DNA from: Acidobacteriota bacterium
GTDB lineage: Bacteria > Acidobacteriota > Terriglobia > 20CM-2-55-15
NCBI GenBank assembly: GCA_003222755.1
Contig: QHXA01000142.1
Span: forward strand, 3,456-13,624
Reading direction: 5' to 3'
Length of the DNA stretch: 10,169 nt
The notes beneath the pieces are model-generated. The model did not search any database and had not been told where the DNA came from. It worked only from the letters and a program-made list of their open reading frames with translations. How positions within the stretch are numbered: the stretch's first letter is position 1; each line of letters begins with the position of its first letter. Of this stretch, positions 1 to 5,949 are shown in pieces. A program made the translations under genes and the position numbers.

Positions 1-1287
1 ATTTTGAATCGGCCGGAAGTTGATGCCCGCCGTGATGCGATGCTGTTCGCGATTCGCGACATCCATCGTGGTCACAACGCCGCCGCGGAACGCGAGTTCA
101 TCAATCTGCTGCCGGATCCATACGCGGTCGTAACGAACGATCGGGATGATCTGCGGATCATCGAAACCTCTTCCAAGAAAACTGTTCTTGAGCAATGCCG
201 GACGCCAGTGATATTTGAAGTCGGTCCACATCCCATAGCGCCGGCGCGCAAGGCCGGTGAGTTCCAACTCAATCTCGCTTTCCAACTGGGCAGCTTCCGC
301 GCTACTGGTCTCGACGGTGGAGTTTGCAACGGTTTGAGCGAAACTGCGCGCCACATCTCGCGTATTCCCGAACGTGCTGTAGATTCCTTCACCTTCGATT
401 TCGAATCCGCCCAAACGCCACTTGCCGTCGAGTCCCCACGCGTTGATGGGCTCGGAGATCGTCATGAACTGCGGCGTGTACTTTCCGTGATACCCCGATA
501 CGGCAATCTCGCCTGCCAGTCTCGGGCTGATGGCCGCGCGCCAGCTGAATGCATTTGCGTTTTGTGTGCCATCCACGGCGCCCGATTGCAAGCTCACTTC
601 AACTTCCGTTTCTTGTTTGCTGCGCCTCGGCACACGCGTTTGCGCAACATGTTCCAAATTGAAATTCATCGTGGAGCCGCTCATCACATACGCCTGATAG
701 TTCAGTTTCGCCTGGGCGCCGAGGTTGAACGAACCCACCAAACCGGCGCCGGCTTCACGCCACGCGGCTTTCACCGGAATGACGGGAGCGTCACGGTCCA
801 CGAGCGTGCGCCGCGGCACGTCGTAGTAATCGTCGTCGTGGTTGATATTGAACCGGCCGAGAGGCGGCAGGATGATTCCGGCGCGGATTGCCTGGTTTCC
901 GCCGAGGTTGTATTGTAACCAGAGCTGTTCCACGCCAATCTCCGCGTGATTATTGCCCTCGACTTCTTGACCGAATCGCACGCCGCCAGATTCGCGGCTC
1001 GCGTCCTTTTCGACTTCGATCTCCAGTAACCGCTCGAGTTCCGTCTCGCTATAGACACGCAATCTGTCGCTTAGCTTCGCGTCAGCGGTGAGAACAAAGC
1101 GGCGAAATGTGAAACCCTTCGCTGAGCCGGGCAGGTCATTCACTTCAAATCGAAAGGATCCGTACCCTCCAATGTGCAGGGACTGTTCCGATCGGGGCTG
1201 TGCACCCTGGGCTGACTGCGGCAAAGCGGGTACACAGAATGTGGCGATGAGGAGTAATAGAAGAACGGCACGTATACACAAACCCAC
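1..1287 (-). CDS. Outer-membrane beta-barrel porin-like protein (C-terminus outside window)
   Basis: An open frame of 429 codons without a stop reads leftward and runs off the left edge. The chosen start is GTG at 1287, with GAAGGAG five bases upstream. Residues 1-28 form a signal peptide (MGLCIRAVLL, then a leucine-rich core, then SAQG). From about residue 37 the protein shows alternating aromatic/hydrophobic strands typical of a barrel (LHIGGYGSFRFEV, FRRFVLTADAKL, AEIGVEQLWLQYNL). Residues 140-182 contain PPLGRFNINHDDDYYD, then RRTLVDRDAPVIP and WREAGAG. I associate this pattern, from memory, with uncharacterised porins of Acidobacteriota and Gemmatimonadota. The likely role is passive solute passage or surface attachment at the outer membrane; the substrate cannot be told. 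A Fur-like site lies 86 bp upstream, so metal control is possible. The opposite strand is also open for about 300 codons here but has no plausible product. Confidence is high that this is a gene and moderate on porin function. Confidence 0.85.
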   Translation of the reverse strand, partial: MGLCIRAVLLLLLIATFCVPALPQSAQGAQPRSEQSLHIGGYGSFRFEVNDLPGSAKGFTFRRFVLTADAKLSDRLRVYSETELERLLEIEVEKDASRESGGVRFGQEVEGNNHAEIGVEQLWLQYNLGGNQAIRAGIILPPLGRFNINHDDDYYDVPRRTLVDRDAPVIPVKAAWREAGAGLVGSFNLGAQAKLNYQAYVMSGSTMNFNLEHVAQTRVPRRSKQETEVEVSLQSGAVDGTQNANAFSWRAAISPRLAGEIAVSGYHGKYTPQFMTISEPINAWGLDGKWRLGGFEIEGEGIYSTFGNTRDVARSFAQTVANSTVETSSAEAAQLESEIELELTGLARRRYGMWTDFKYHWRPALLKNSFLGRGFDDPQIIPIVRYDRVWIRQQIDELAFRGGVVTTMDVANREQHRITAGINFRPIQN

Positions 1288-1372
1288 GACTGCTCCTTCT
1301 ATGGCTTTCCACACGAACGACGACAGACCTGATTGCGTGAAACTAATACAGCCGCTACGGCGTCGTCAATAT

Positions 1373-1391
1373 GGAAATGAAAATCATTCTC
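1373..1391. promoter_or_regulatory. Candidate Fur-type operator
   Basis: GGAAATGAAAATCATTCTC matches the classical 19-bp Fur box GATAATGATAATCATTATC at 15 of 19 positions, including the central AATCATT. It lies between the divergent porin (start 1287) and the DUF6152-type gene (start 1512). On the minus strand the site overlaps TTGAGA, a possible -35 element for the porin. On the plus strand it is about 30 bp upstream of the first extended -10 element. The match is visible in the sequence; iron or other metal control is inference. Confidence 0.5.
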
Positions 1392-1410
1392 AATTAAGCG
1401 GCGGTGCCTC

Positions 1411-1521
1411 AGTCTCCGTGCTATACTGCCCGCATCCCGAACAAGGAGGCCTCGCTTGAGAGCTTAGTCTCCGTGCTATACTGCACCGCATCCCGAACAA
1501 GGAGGCCCCGCTTGAGAGCTT
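1411..1521 (+). repeat. Tandem duplication of a promoter/RBS/start-codon module (2 x ~55 bp)
   Basis: Copy 1 (1411-1465) and copy 2 (1466-1521) are identical except for one inserted A and one T-to-C change. Each copy carries TGCTATACT (an extended -10), AAGGAGG, and a TTG start followed by AGAGCTT. In copy 1 the TTG at 1456 reads only M-R-A before TAG at 1465, which straddles the copy junction. In copy 2 the TTG at 1512 opens the exported DUF6152-type protein. The near identity points to a recent duplication. Confidence 0.9.
1420..1482 (+). promoter_or_regulatory. Two tandem extended -10 promoter elements
   Basis: TATACT occurs at 1422-1427 and 1477-1482, each preceded by TGC, giving the extended -10 form TGnTATAnT with one mismatch to TATAAT. 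Neither copy has a good -35 at 17 bp; copy 2 has TTGAGA at 1456-1461 with a short 15-bp spacer. Both elements point toward the gene at 1512. Confidence 0.45.
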
Positions 1522-1928
1522 TGACAGCTTTGAGAGGAACGATTACCGTAGCTGCCGGTGCGGTCTTGTTGCTGTCTGCCGTAGCCGTGTGGGCGCACCA
1601 CTCGCCTTCGGCGATTTTCGATATGGCAAAGCGGATCTCCGTGACCGGCACCCTGACGAAAATCGATTGGATCAACCCGCACATCGTCATCGCGATGGAA
1701 GCCAAAGGTGACGGCGGGAAGATCGATCACTGGACGTTTGAAAGTAATCCTCCGTCGTGGTATCGCAGCGTCGGTCTGGCCCGGGCCGATTTCGCCAAAG
1801 CCATGGGACAGACAGTCACTGTGGAAGGTGTGCGCGCGAAGGACGGCACGTTCTATGGGTATATGCAAAAAATCAAATTGCCGGATGGGACGTCGTTGGA
1901 ACTGGTGAACACGGTCGATCCTAAGTAG
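1512..1928 (+). CDS. Exported DUF6152-family protein
   Basis: This is a 138-residue protein starting at TTG 1512, with AAGGAGG six bases upstream. A GTG further up (1404) would run through the duplicated promoter and is rejected. Residues 1-28 are a signal peptide ending VAVWA, so the mature chain begins HHSPSAIFD. The His-His-Ser opening, the V-TGTLTKIDWINPH stretch (44-57), the WTFES segment (74-78) and the end VTVEGVRAKDG...LPDG are the features I know from DUF6152 proteins, which are periplasmic or exported and of unknown function. It lies 13 bp upstream of another exported protein and probably shares its transcript; genes of these two kinds often occur together in Acidobacteriota. Expression should come from the duplicated promoter just upstream. 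The family call is firm; the function is unknown. Confidence 0.88.
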   Translation: MRALTALRGTITVAAGAVLLLSAVAVWAHHSPSAIFDMAKRISVTGTLTKIDWINPHIVIAMEAKGDGGKIDHWTFESNPPSWYRSVGLARADFAKAMGQTVTVEGVRAKDGTFYGYMQKIKLPDGTSLELVNTVDPK

Positions 1929-1941
1929 CGGGAGTGAGCAT

Positions 1942-2751
1942 ATGCGGAAAGTACTCTTTGGCGTATTGGGTTGCGCGATTCTGGTTCCAGCGATAGCGCT
2001 GGCGCAGCAGACAGGCAGTGCTTCGGGAAAGCGTGCTGTTCAGACTCATCCGGACCTGAGCGGTATTTGGACCTATGCAATCGACCGCGCGCCATCAGCG
2101 TTGAAAAAGGAAGTCAATGGGACCGTAACGATTCGGACCGTTGACCAGAGCGGGCGGCACGGAGACGCGACTTCCATTCGTGGGGCGCGGCCCTCCACAC
2201 CGAAACCTTCGTACAAACCGGACTACCAGGCTAAAGTCAAGCAGATGTCCGATCACGAAAGCAAACTAGACCCGGTATTCTACTGCGGCAAACCCGGCGT
2301 GCCGCGCATCGGTCCTCCGCGCAAAATCGTGCAGTTGCCCAGCGAAACGATCCTCTTTTATGAAGACATTTCCGGAGATCCATACCGCATCATCCCGACC
2401 GACGGCCGTCCGCATCGAGCTAATGCGAACCCGTCGCACTACGGCGACTCTGTCGGAAAGTGGGAGGGCGACGTATTCGTGGTGGACGCCAGGAACTTCG
2501 TAGACGATACCTGGTTCGGCGAGGACGGCTATTTCCACAGTCCGGACATGCGCGTCATCGAGCGGCTCTGGAAGGAAGGCGACAACCTCGTGTGGCAGGC
2601 TACCGTGGAAGATCCAATCGTGTTGACCGCGCCCTGGACCATGCCGCCGCGCCTCATCAAGCCATCGACCGAGCTGTTGGAGGAATCGCCGAAGTGTGTC
2701 GAGACGGATGGCCCGAAACTTCTGAACGATGATCACCACGGCCAGCGATAA
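1942..2751 (+). CDS. Exported conserved protein of unknown function (PDLSGxW type)
   Basis: This is a 269-residue protein with ATG at 1942 preceded by GGGAGTGAG. The signal peptide covers residues 1-21 (MRKVLFGVLG...ALA), with cleavage before QQ. The mature protein has PDLSGIW (37-43), a single-cysteine segment DPVFYCGKPGVPR (110-122), IVQLPSETILFYED (129-142), IIPTDGRPH (150-158), GDSVGKWEGDVFVVDARNF (168-186), and a C-terminal APWTMP (230-235). I recognise this order of motifs from a large family of exported Acidobacteriota and Proteobacteria proteins usually annotated as hypothetical and often next to DUF6152 genes, as here. No enzyme motif is assigned. The protein ends in a His/Asp-rich tail (NDDHHGQR) that might bind metal, which is speculative. 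No terminator is seen after it. Confidence 0.85.
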   Translation: MRKVLFGVLGCAILVPAIALAQQTGSASGKRAVQTHPDLSGIWTYAIDRAPSALKKEVNGTVTIRTVDQSGRHGDATSIRGARPSTPKPSYKPDYQAKVKQMSDHESKLDPVFYCGKPGVPRIGPPRKIVQLPSETILFYEDISGDPYRIIPTDGRPHRANANPSHYGDSVGKWEGDVFVVDARNFVDDTWFGEDGYFHSPDMRVIERLWKEGDNLVWQATVEDPIVLTAPWTMPPRLIKPSTELLEESPKCVETDGPKLLNDDHHGQR

Positions 2752-2962
2752 GCGAGTTCAGCGGAGTATAAACCGCAGCTAATCTGGTCCACTCCCTTTA
2801 TTTCCCGTACATCTTCGCCATTGATGATCGTGATCGCGGTGGCGGCGCGGGCAGCTCATCGAAATCTGGTGACGTGACACCGCGTTTGGTATCCTCACGG
2901 GAACTAAATGGTCATGTCTCCAACGCCAGTGAAGAGATCGTTGGAACATGAGGAGTTGACCT

Positions 2963-3757
2963 ATGCTAAGAAAAAATACTGTCGGAGCTTCTTGGATTTT
3001 CATTGCTGTTACTGTTTTGGCCGGAATTGTTCCTGACGCGAACGCCGAGACCCTGATTGAATACAGTTCCGAGAGTCGTTTTCAATTGGATCTTCACGTT
3101 CCCGACGCGGCAATCATGGGTTTCCTGCCATCCGGATGGACGCTCAACGTCGCCGCGCAGGGCGCAGCAAAAGACGCGAATCTGCGGGCTGTGTTCATCG
3201 ACCGTGTCACTATCACCGGGCCCGATGGCAAGCCGGTTGGGAAGGGATCGAATCGTCTCGTGTACCTTGTGGCACCCGTGAAGGACGCCAGTGGCGCTAA
3301 CGTTCAGCTCGTGATTGGCGGTCTCACCGAAGATCCCGCAGATGCACCGGGACCGTTTGGCAATTACGTCCTGGCGGCCACTCATAGCATGCAACGTTCG
3401 ACCTCGAGCGGCACCGGCCCGATCATGGATTCCCAGGACTGGGTATTTGCTGCAGCAACAGGTGAACGTTTAGAGATGCACATCAAGTACGAACGCGGCG
3501 TGGCAAACAAGGGCAACCCGGCGGAGGTCAAGTTCTACTCTGCCAAAAATCCAGCCTTCTTCCAGATCTCAAGGCAAGAGCAGGTCCTCGATATCTTACG
3601 GAACGTGACCACGAACCCTCCGGATCGCGTGAAGGAATTTTCGTTCAAAGCCGGCGGTGGCAGTTATGCCAAGCTGTTCGACGGAACCGAAAAACTTTTG
3701 AGCTGGGACAATATTCTTTGGATCAATCGTTCAGTCCTGCTGCCGGAACAACGGTAG
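2963..3757 (+). CDS. Exported protein of unknown function
   Basis: This is a 264-residue protein with ATG at 2963 and GAGGAG eight bases upstream. Residues 1-28 are a clear signal peptide (basic MLRKN, hydrophobic WIFIAVTVLAGIV, cleavage after ANA). The mature part reads as a beta-rich globular domain: FQLDLHVPDAAIMGFLPSGW (40-59), then LRAVFIDRVTITGPDG (74-89), RLVYLVAPV and a GG-LTEDP turn. The lead segment, with a short strand followed by a leucine-proline 'lid' and later VFIDRV, recalls the acetoacetate decarboxylase-like fold, but I see no catalytic lysine in the proper setting and treat this as a weak idea only. A 211-bp gap separates it from the exported protein upstream, so it probably has its own promoter. 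It is certainly a gene; its function is unknown. Confidence 0.8.
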   Translation: MLRKNTVGASWIFIAVTVLAGIVPDANAETLIEYSSESRFQLDLHVPDAAIMGFLPSGWTLNVAAQGAAKDANLRAVFIDRVTITGPDGKPVGKGSNRLVYLVAPVKDASGANVQLVIGGLTEDPADAPGPFGNYVLAATHSMQRSTSSGTGPIMDSQDWVFAAATGERLEMHIKYERGVANKGNPAEVKFYSAKNPAFFQISRQEQVLDILRNVTTNPPDRVKEFSFKAGGGSYAKLFDGTEKLLSWDNILWINRSVLLPEQR

Positions 3758-3830
3758 ACAAGAGCACATAATTGAGTGGGGATTTGTCCATTTAGGAGAT
3801 AATCACGGCTGCTTACATAAGGAGGGAACG

Positions 3831-4028
3831 ATGTCGCAACGGATTCAAGAGAAAAGAAAAGTGATAGATTGCCGTCTGTTTCCGAGCGAAAAGAATTGCT
3901 CGCTGGCGATTTCTGGAACAGAGCAAGAAGTTTTGACTGTTGCAGTCCGGCATGCCGTGCAGGAGCATGGTCATCAGGATTCACCGGAACTCCGGCAACA
4001 GTTGAAAACGTTGCTCAAGGACGAATGA
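3831..4028 (+). CDS. DUF1059-family small protein
   Basis: This is a 65-residue protein with ATG at 3831 preceded by a strong AAGGAGG. The sequence DCRLFP (13-18), C23, the stretch SGTEQEVLTVAVRHAVQEHG (28-47) and a C-terminal PEL...L..LL match the DUF1059 pattern as I know it: a short beta-hairpin with Asp-Cys, then Glu-Glu-Val, then His-Ala...His-Gly. The family is small, probably cytoplasmic and of unknown function; the paired Cys/His residues (C14, C23, H41, H46, H48) would allow metal binding, which is not shown here. The gene ends 21 bp before a strong intrinsic terminator and appears to be transcribed alone. Start and family are well supported. Confidence 0.85.
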   Translation: MSQRIQEKRKVIDCRLFPSEKNCSLAISGTEQEVLTVAVRHAVQEHGHQDSPELRQQLKTLLKDE

Positions 4029-4049
4029 CGCGGCATATCGCGTTGATTG

Positions 4050-4078
4050 GCGGGCTAGCCTTGGGCTAGCCCGCTTTT
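4050..4078 (+). terminator. Intrinsic terminator, shared with the end of a convergent gene
   Basis: A perfect 11-bp stem (GCGGGCTAGCC at 4050-4060 with GGCTAGCCCGC at 4064-4074) has a TTG loop and is followed by TTTT. It stands 21 bp after the DUF1059-type gene. On the minus strand the right arm encodes the final codons (Ala-Gly-stop) of the response-regulator remnant, so both convergent transcripts can form this hairpin; only the plus strand has a T-run. Confidence 0.85.
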
Positions 4079-4431
4079 CCGAGATATTCCGTCGCGACTC
4101 CGATGATGGCAGAGATCAACTTTTCCGGTTCAACAGGTTTGGAGAGATGCATTTCAAATCCGGCTTCGAATGCGCGTTTCTGGTCCTCCTCGCGGGCATA
4201 TGCCGTCAGTGCAATGGCAGATACGGCATGTCTTTGCGTTTGCCGCTCGAATTCTCGTAATTTCTCCAGCAGAACATAGCCGTTTTCTTCGGGCATTGCG
4301 ATATCGCAGATTAAGATATCGGGTGAATTCGCGAGGAGTCCGCGACATCCTTTCAGGGTGCGGACTCCAGAGTTGTCGACGTATTCCAGGGGTACGCAAA
4401 GAACGCGTACCCCTGGCTCATTTCCCAGCAC
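4066..4431 (-). pseudogene. Response-regulator receiver domain lacking its N-terminal half
   Basis: The readable part contains the phosphoacceptor strand PDILICDIAMPEENGY, the conserved Thr in AIALTAYA and the Lys in HLSKPVEP, followed by helix 5 (EKLISAIIGVATEY) and the stop TAG. Counting from GTG at 4431, these are D43, T76 and K98. A complete receiver should carry about 30-40 further residues including the beta-1 strand and the acidic pair (as in VIDDD of the regulator at 8985); here recognisable homology begins near the residues GVRTLKGC at about 4365. Upstream of that the frame simply passes through hairpin repeats, and its only start codon (GTG 4431) lies inside one of them. Without the acidic pair, Mg2+ binding and phosphorylation should fail. 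I read it as a truncated remnant; expression of a partial domain cannot be excluded. Confidence 0.72.
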
Positions 4432-4470
4432 CGCTTAGCGGTGCGATGGGCGGTCATAGATCCCCCTACA
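4386..4470 (-). repeat. Three-hairpin cassette including a decayed GTAG-type element
   Basis: Three palindromes follow each other. At 4386-4416 a perfect 12-bp stem CCAGGGGTACGC / GCGTACCCCTGG has a 7-base loop. At 4428-4444 an 8-bp stem GCACCGCT / AGCGGTGC has a 1-base loop. At 4448-4470, read on the minus strand, TGTAGGGG is followed by GATC-TAT-GACCGCCC, which is the same element as the intact copy at 9388-9411 but with one arm damaged. The cassette sits where the N-terminal half of the response-regulator gene should be. It looks like a composite extragenic repeat; whether it moved in as a unit is inference. Confidence 0.7.
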
Positions 4471-4566
4471 GAAGGCCGGGTATAAAAGGCGTATAGGCGT
4501 ACGAAACCTTCCTGATCCAGCGGTTCGTCGGCGTCTGGAGCGGAACGCCCTCTGAATCGGAAATTC

Positions 4567-5019
4567 CTAGCGCGATCGATCCGGCAAATCTAGCTCTGCG
4601 ACTTCGACCTCTTGTGAAGACACCGTCACGACCTGCAGTATTTCACCTTCTTCCAAATCCTGCAGGCGCACTTTCACTCCGTTTCTGAATTCTACGGCGT
4701 CCCGATAAGTTGCCCCATCCGCCGATAGCTGACGGAAAGTGACCGCCTCCGTTGCGCAAAACTCATGAACTTCCTGAAGGGCACGTGAAATTCCGTGAAG
4801 TACGAGTTTCGCGCCGTCTGGAATGCACACCGCGCATTCGTTGGGTGGAGCGGCGAACATTTTCTTCAACGTCGCGATGAAGCCTTTTGGTTTTTCGGGT
4901 GGTTGAAGATACTCGAGTGACGTGAGCCCTTTCGAGCCGGTAAAGAATCGATGGACCACTAAGGTCTCGCCTTCCTCAGCAAGGCGATTCTTAATTCCAT
5001 GAAGCGAGTAATCGCACAT
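4567..5019 (-). CDS. Conserved hypothetical protein (MCDYSLH family)
   Basis: This is a 150-residue protein starting at ATG 5019, with AAGGAG eight bases upstream; a TTG two codons earlier sits too close to that site. The opening MCDYSLHGIKNRLAEEGETL resembles a conserved family in rhizobial and other soil genomes that begins MCDYSLH, then a 'GDKLV'-like segment and a central CIPDG or CLLPGTEL-like element. Here these appear as ETLVVHRF (18-25 region) and ECAVCIPDGAKLVLHG. The C-terminal third (RDAVEFRNGVKVRLQDLEEGEILQV) resembles the family's 'HDALEFPNG' region. The protein has no signal peptide and no membrane segment, so it is probably cytoplasmic. The function is unknown. It is divergent from the Hsp20 gene, with 231 bp between starts in which I found no confident promoter. 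Family recognition is from memory and moderately sure. Confidence 0.78.
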   Translation of the reverse strand: MCDYSLHGIKNRLAEEGETLVVHRFFTGSKGLTSLEYLQPPEKPKGFIATLKKMFAAPPNECAVCIPDGAKLVLHGISRALQEVHEFCATEAVTFRQLSADGATYRDAVEFRNGVKVRLQDLEEGEILQVVTVSSQEVEVAELDLPDRSR

Positions 5020-5250
5020 GCTCAATTCTCCTTTTCTAGATACGGTGCAGGTAGTTTACGCGCTTGCGATGCGATGGATCAATACTCGATATTGTCAGAT
5101 GATCCCCACAACGCGTTCGTGTGCGTTTGTCAATAGTTCGTTTCAGCGTCAAACCGAACCAACATCAGCGAGATCCGAACGTGCTGCAGTGACGCTCCGA
5201 CACATGGCGATACACTGAATCAAAATCGCTTTTAGGAGGTTCAAAAATCC

Positions 5251-5814
5251 ATGGCACGTGAACGTTCGAAAAATCGAGAAGAGAATCAGGCTGTTGAGCC
5301 GCGCCGACGCGGTCAGATCTCCAGAATGGAATCGTGGCCGACGTTTAGTCCGTTTAGCATGATGCGCCGGTTTGCAGATGAGATGGATCGAATGTTTGAA
5401 GGCTTTGGCTTCCCTGGCTCGGAACGCCTTAGCCCATGGACGTCTACCGAGCGCTTCTCGCCCGAAGTGGACATCTACGAGCGCAATGGAAAGCTCGTCA
5501 TTTGCGCTGATCTTCCCGGACTATCGAAGGACGACGTGAAAGTTGATATCACCGACGACGCTGTCGTTTTAGAGGGCGAGCGCAAGTATGAACACGAGGA
5601 ACGCGAAGAAGGCCTCTACAGATCTGAGCGAGGCTATGGACACTTCCGGCGCCAAATTCCCATCCCCGAAGGCGTCAAGATCGACACCGCAACCGCTACC
5701 TTCAAGGATGGAGTACTTGAAGTCACAATGGATGCGCCACAACTCTCAAAGACTCGCCGCCGAATTCAGATCCAAGGCGAGGAAACGAGCCAAAAGCCCG
5801 GACAAGCCGCGTAA
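5251..5814 (+). CDS. Small heat-shock protein, Hsp20/alpha-crystallin family
   Basis: This is a 187-residue protein with ATG at 5251 and TAGGAGG 11 bases upstream. The N-terminal arm (1-68) is basic and then aromatic, with FADEMDRMFEGFGFPG, a typical bacterial Hsp20 lead-in. The alpha-crystallin domain covers about 69-163: PEVDIYERNGKLVICADLPG (71-90), then VKVDITDDAVVLEGERK, the loop EEREEGLYRSERGYGHFRR, and FKDGVLEV (151-158). The C-terminal anchoring motif is I-Q-I (172-174), followed by a short flexible tail. All parts expected of an ATP-independent holdase that assembles into oligomers and binds unfolding proteins in the cytoplasm are present. No CIRCE element is found upstream, and no convincing sigma-32-type promoter, so its control is unclear. 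A GTAG-type hairpin follows the stop codon. Confidence 0.97.
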   Translation: MARERSKNREENQAVEPRRRGQISRMESWPTFSPFSMMRRFADEMDRMFEGFGFPGSERLSPWTSTERFSPEVDIYERNGKLVICADLPGLSKDDVKVDITDDAVVLEGERKYEHEEREEGLYRSERGYGHFRRQIPIPEGVKIDTATATFKDGVLEVTMDAPQLSKTRRRIQIQGEETSQKPGQAA

Positions 5815-5825
5815 CTAAAGCTGCC

Positions 5826-5853
5826 GGCGCCGGTTTTTAAGCCGGCGCCTACA
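5826..5853 (-). repeat. GTAG-type extragenic hairpin, GC-rich variant
   Basis: Read on the minus strand this is TGTA followed by GGCGCCGG, an 8-base loop and CCGGCGCC (stem arms at 5842-5849 and 5826-5833). It begins 12 bp after the Hsp20 stop codon. The TGTAGG lead followed at once by a hairpin matches the other two elements in this window, although the stem sequence differs. There is no T-run after the stem on either strand, so a classical terminator is less likely than a repeat, though it may still slow RNA polymerase or protect the transcript end. Confidence 0.6.
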
Positions 5854-5894
5854 CGTCCGCCGCATTCGATACTTAACCACGTCAGGTAAATATG

Positions 5895-5924
5895 TTATGA
5901 AATTTCAATGCCATGACGTATAGT
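5895..5924 (+). promoter_or_regulatory. Candidate sigma-70-type promoter for the XRE-type gene
   Basis: TATAGT (5919-5924, 5/6 to consensus) lies 18 bp after TTATGA (5895-5900, a weak -35). The spacer holds the palindrome GAAATTTC (5899-5906), which could serve as an operator for the protein encoded downstream. A transcript would start near 5931, about 20 bases before ATG 5950. The match is modest. Confidence 0.35.
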
Positions 5925-5949
5925 AATGTACTGATTGCAGTTAAGTACG

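Noticed and set aside
4..918. Long open frame on the plus strand opposite the porin gene
   Set aside because: It has no ribosome site or recognisable motif, and its product is rich in Arg/His as expected of an antisense reading of the well-supported minus-strand gene.
1404..1511. GTG at 1404 as start of the DUF6152-type protein
   Set aside because: It would translate through both promoter copies and bury the signal peptide 36 residues in. TTG 1512 has AAGGAGG at six bases and puts the signal peptide at the N-terminus.
2752..2962. Protein-like stretches on the minus strand (SPDFDELPAPPP in one frame, IINGEDVREIKGVDQI in another)
   Set aside because: Each is under 45 codons, lacks a start codon with ribosome site, and matches no family I know. 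They could be a frameshifted remnant, but the evidence is too thin to list.
5020..5250. Heat-shock promoter or CIRCE element before the Hsp20 gene
   Set aside because: No inverted TTAGCACTC/GAGTGCTAA is present. The best sigma-32-like pair (CTCGAT and CCCCAC) is a poor match.
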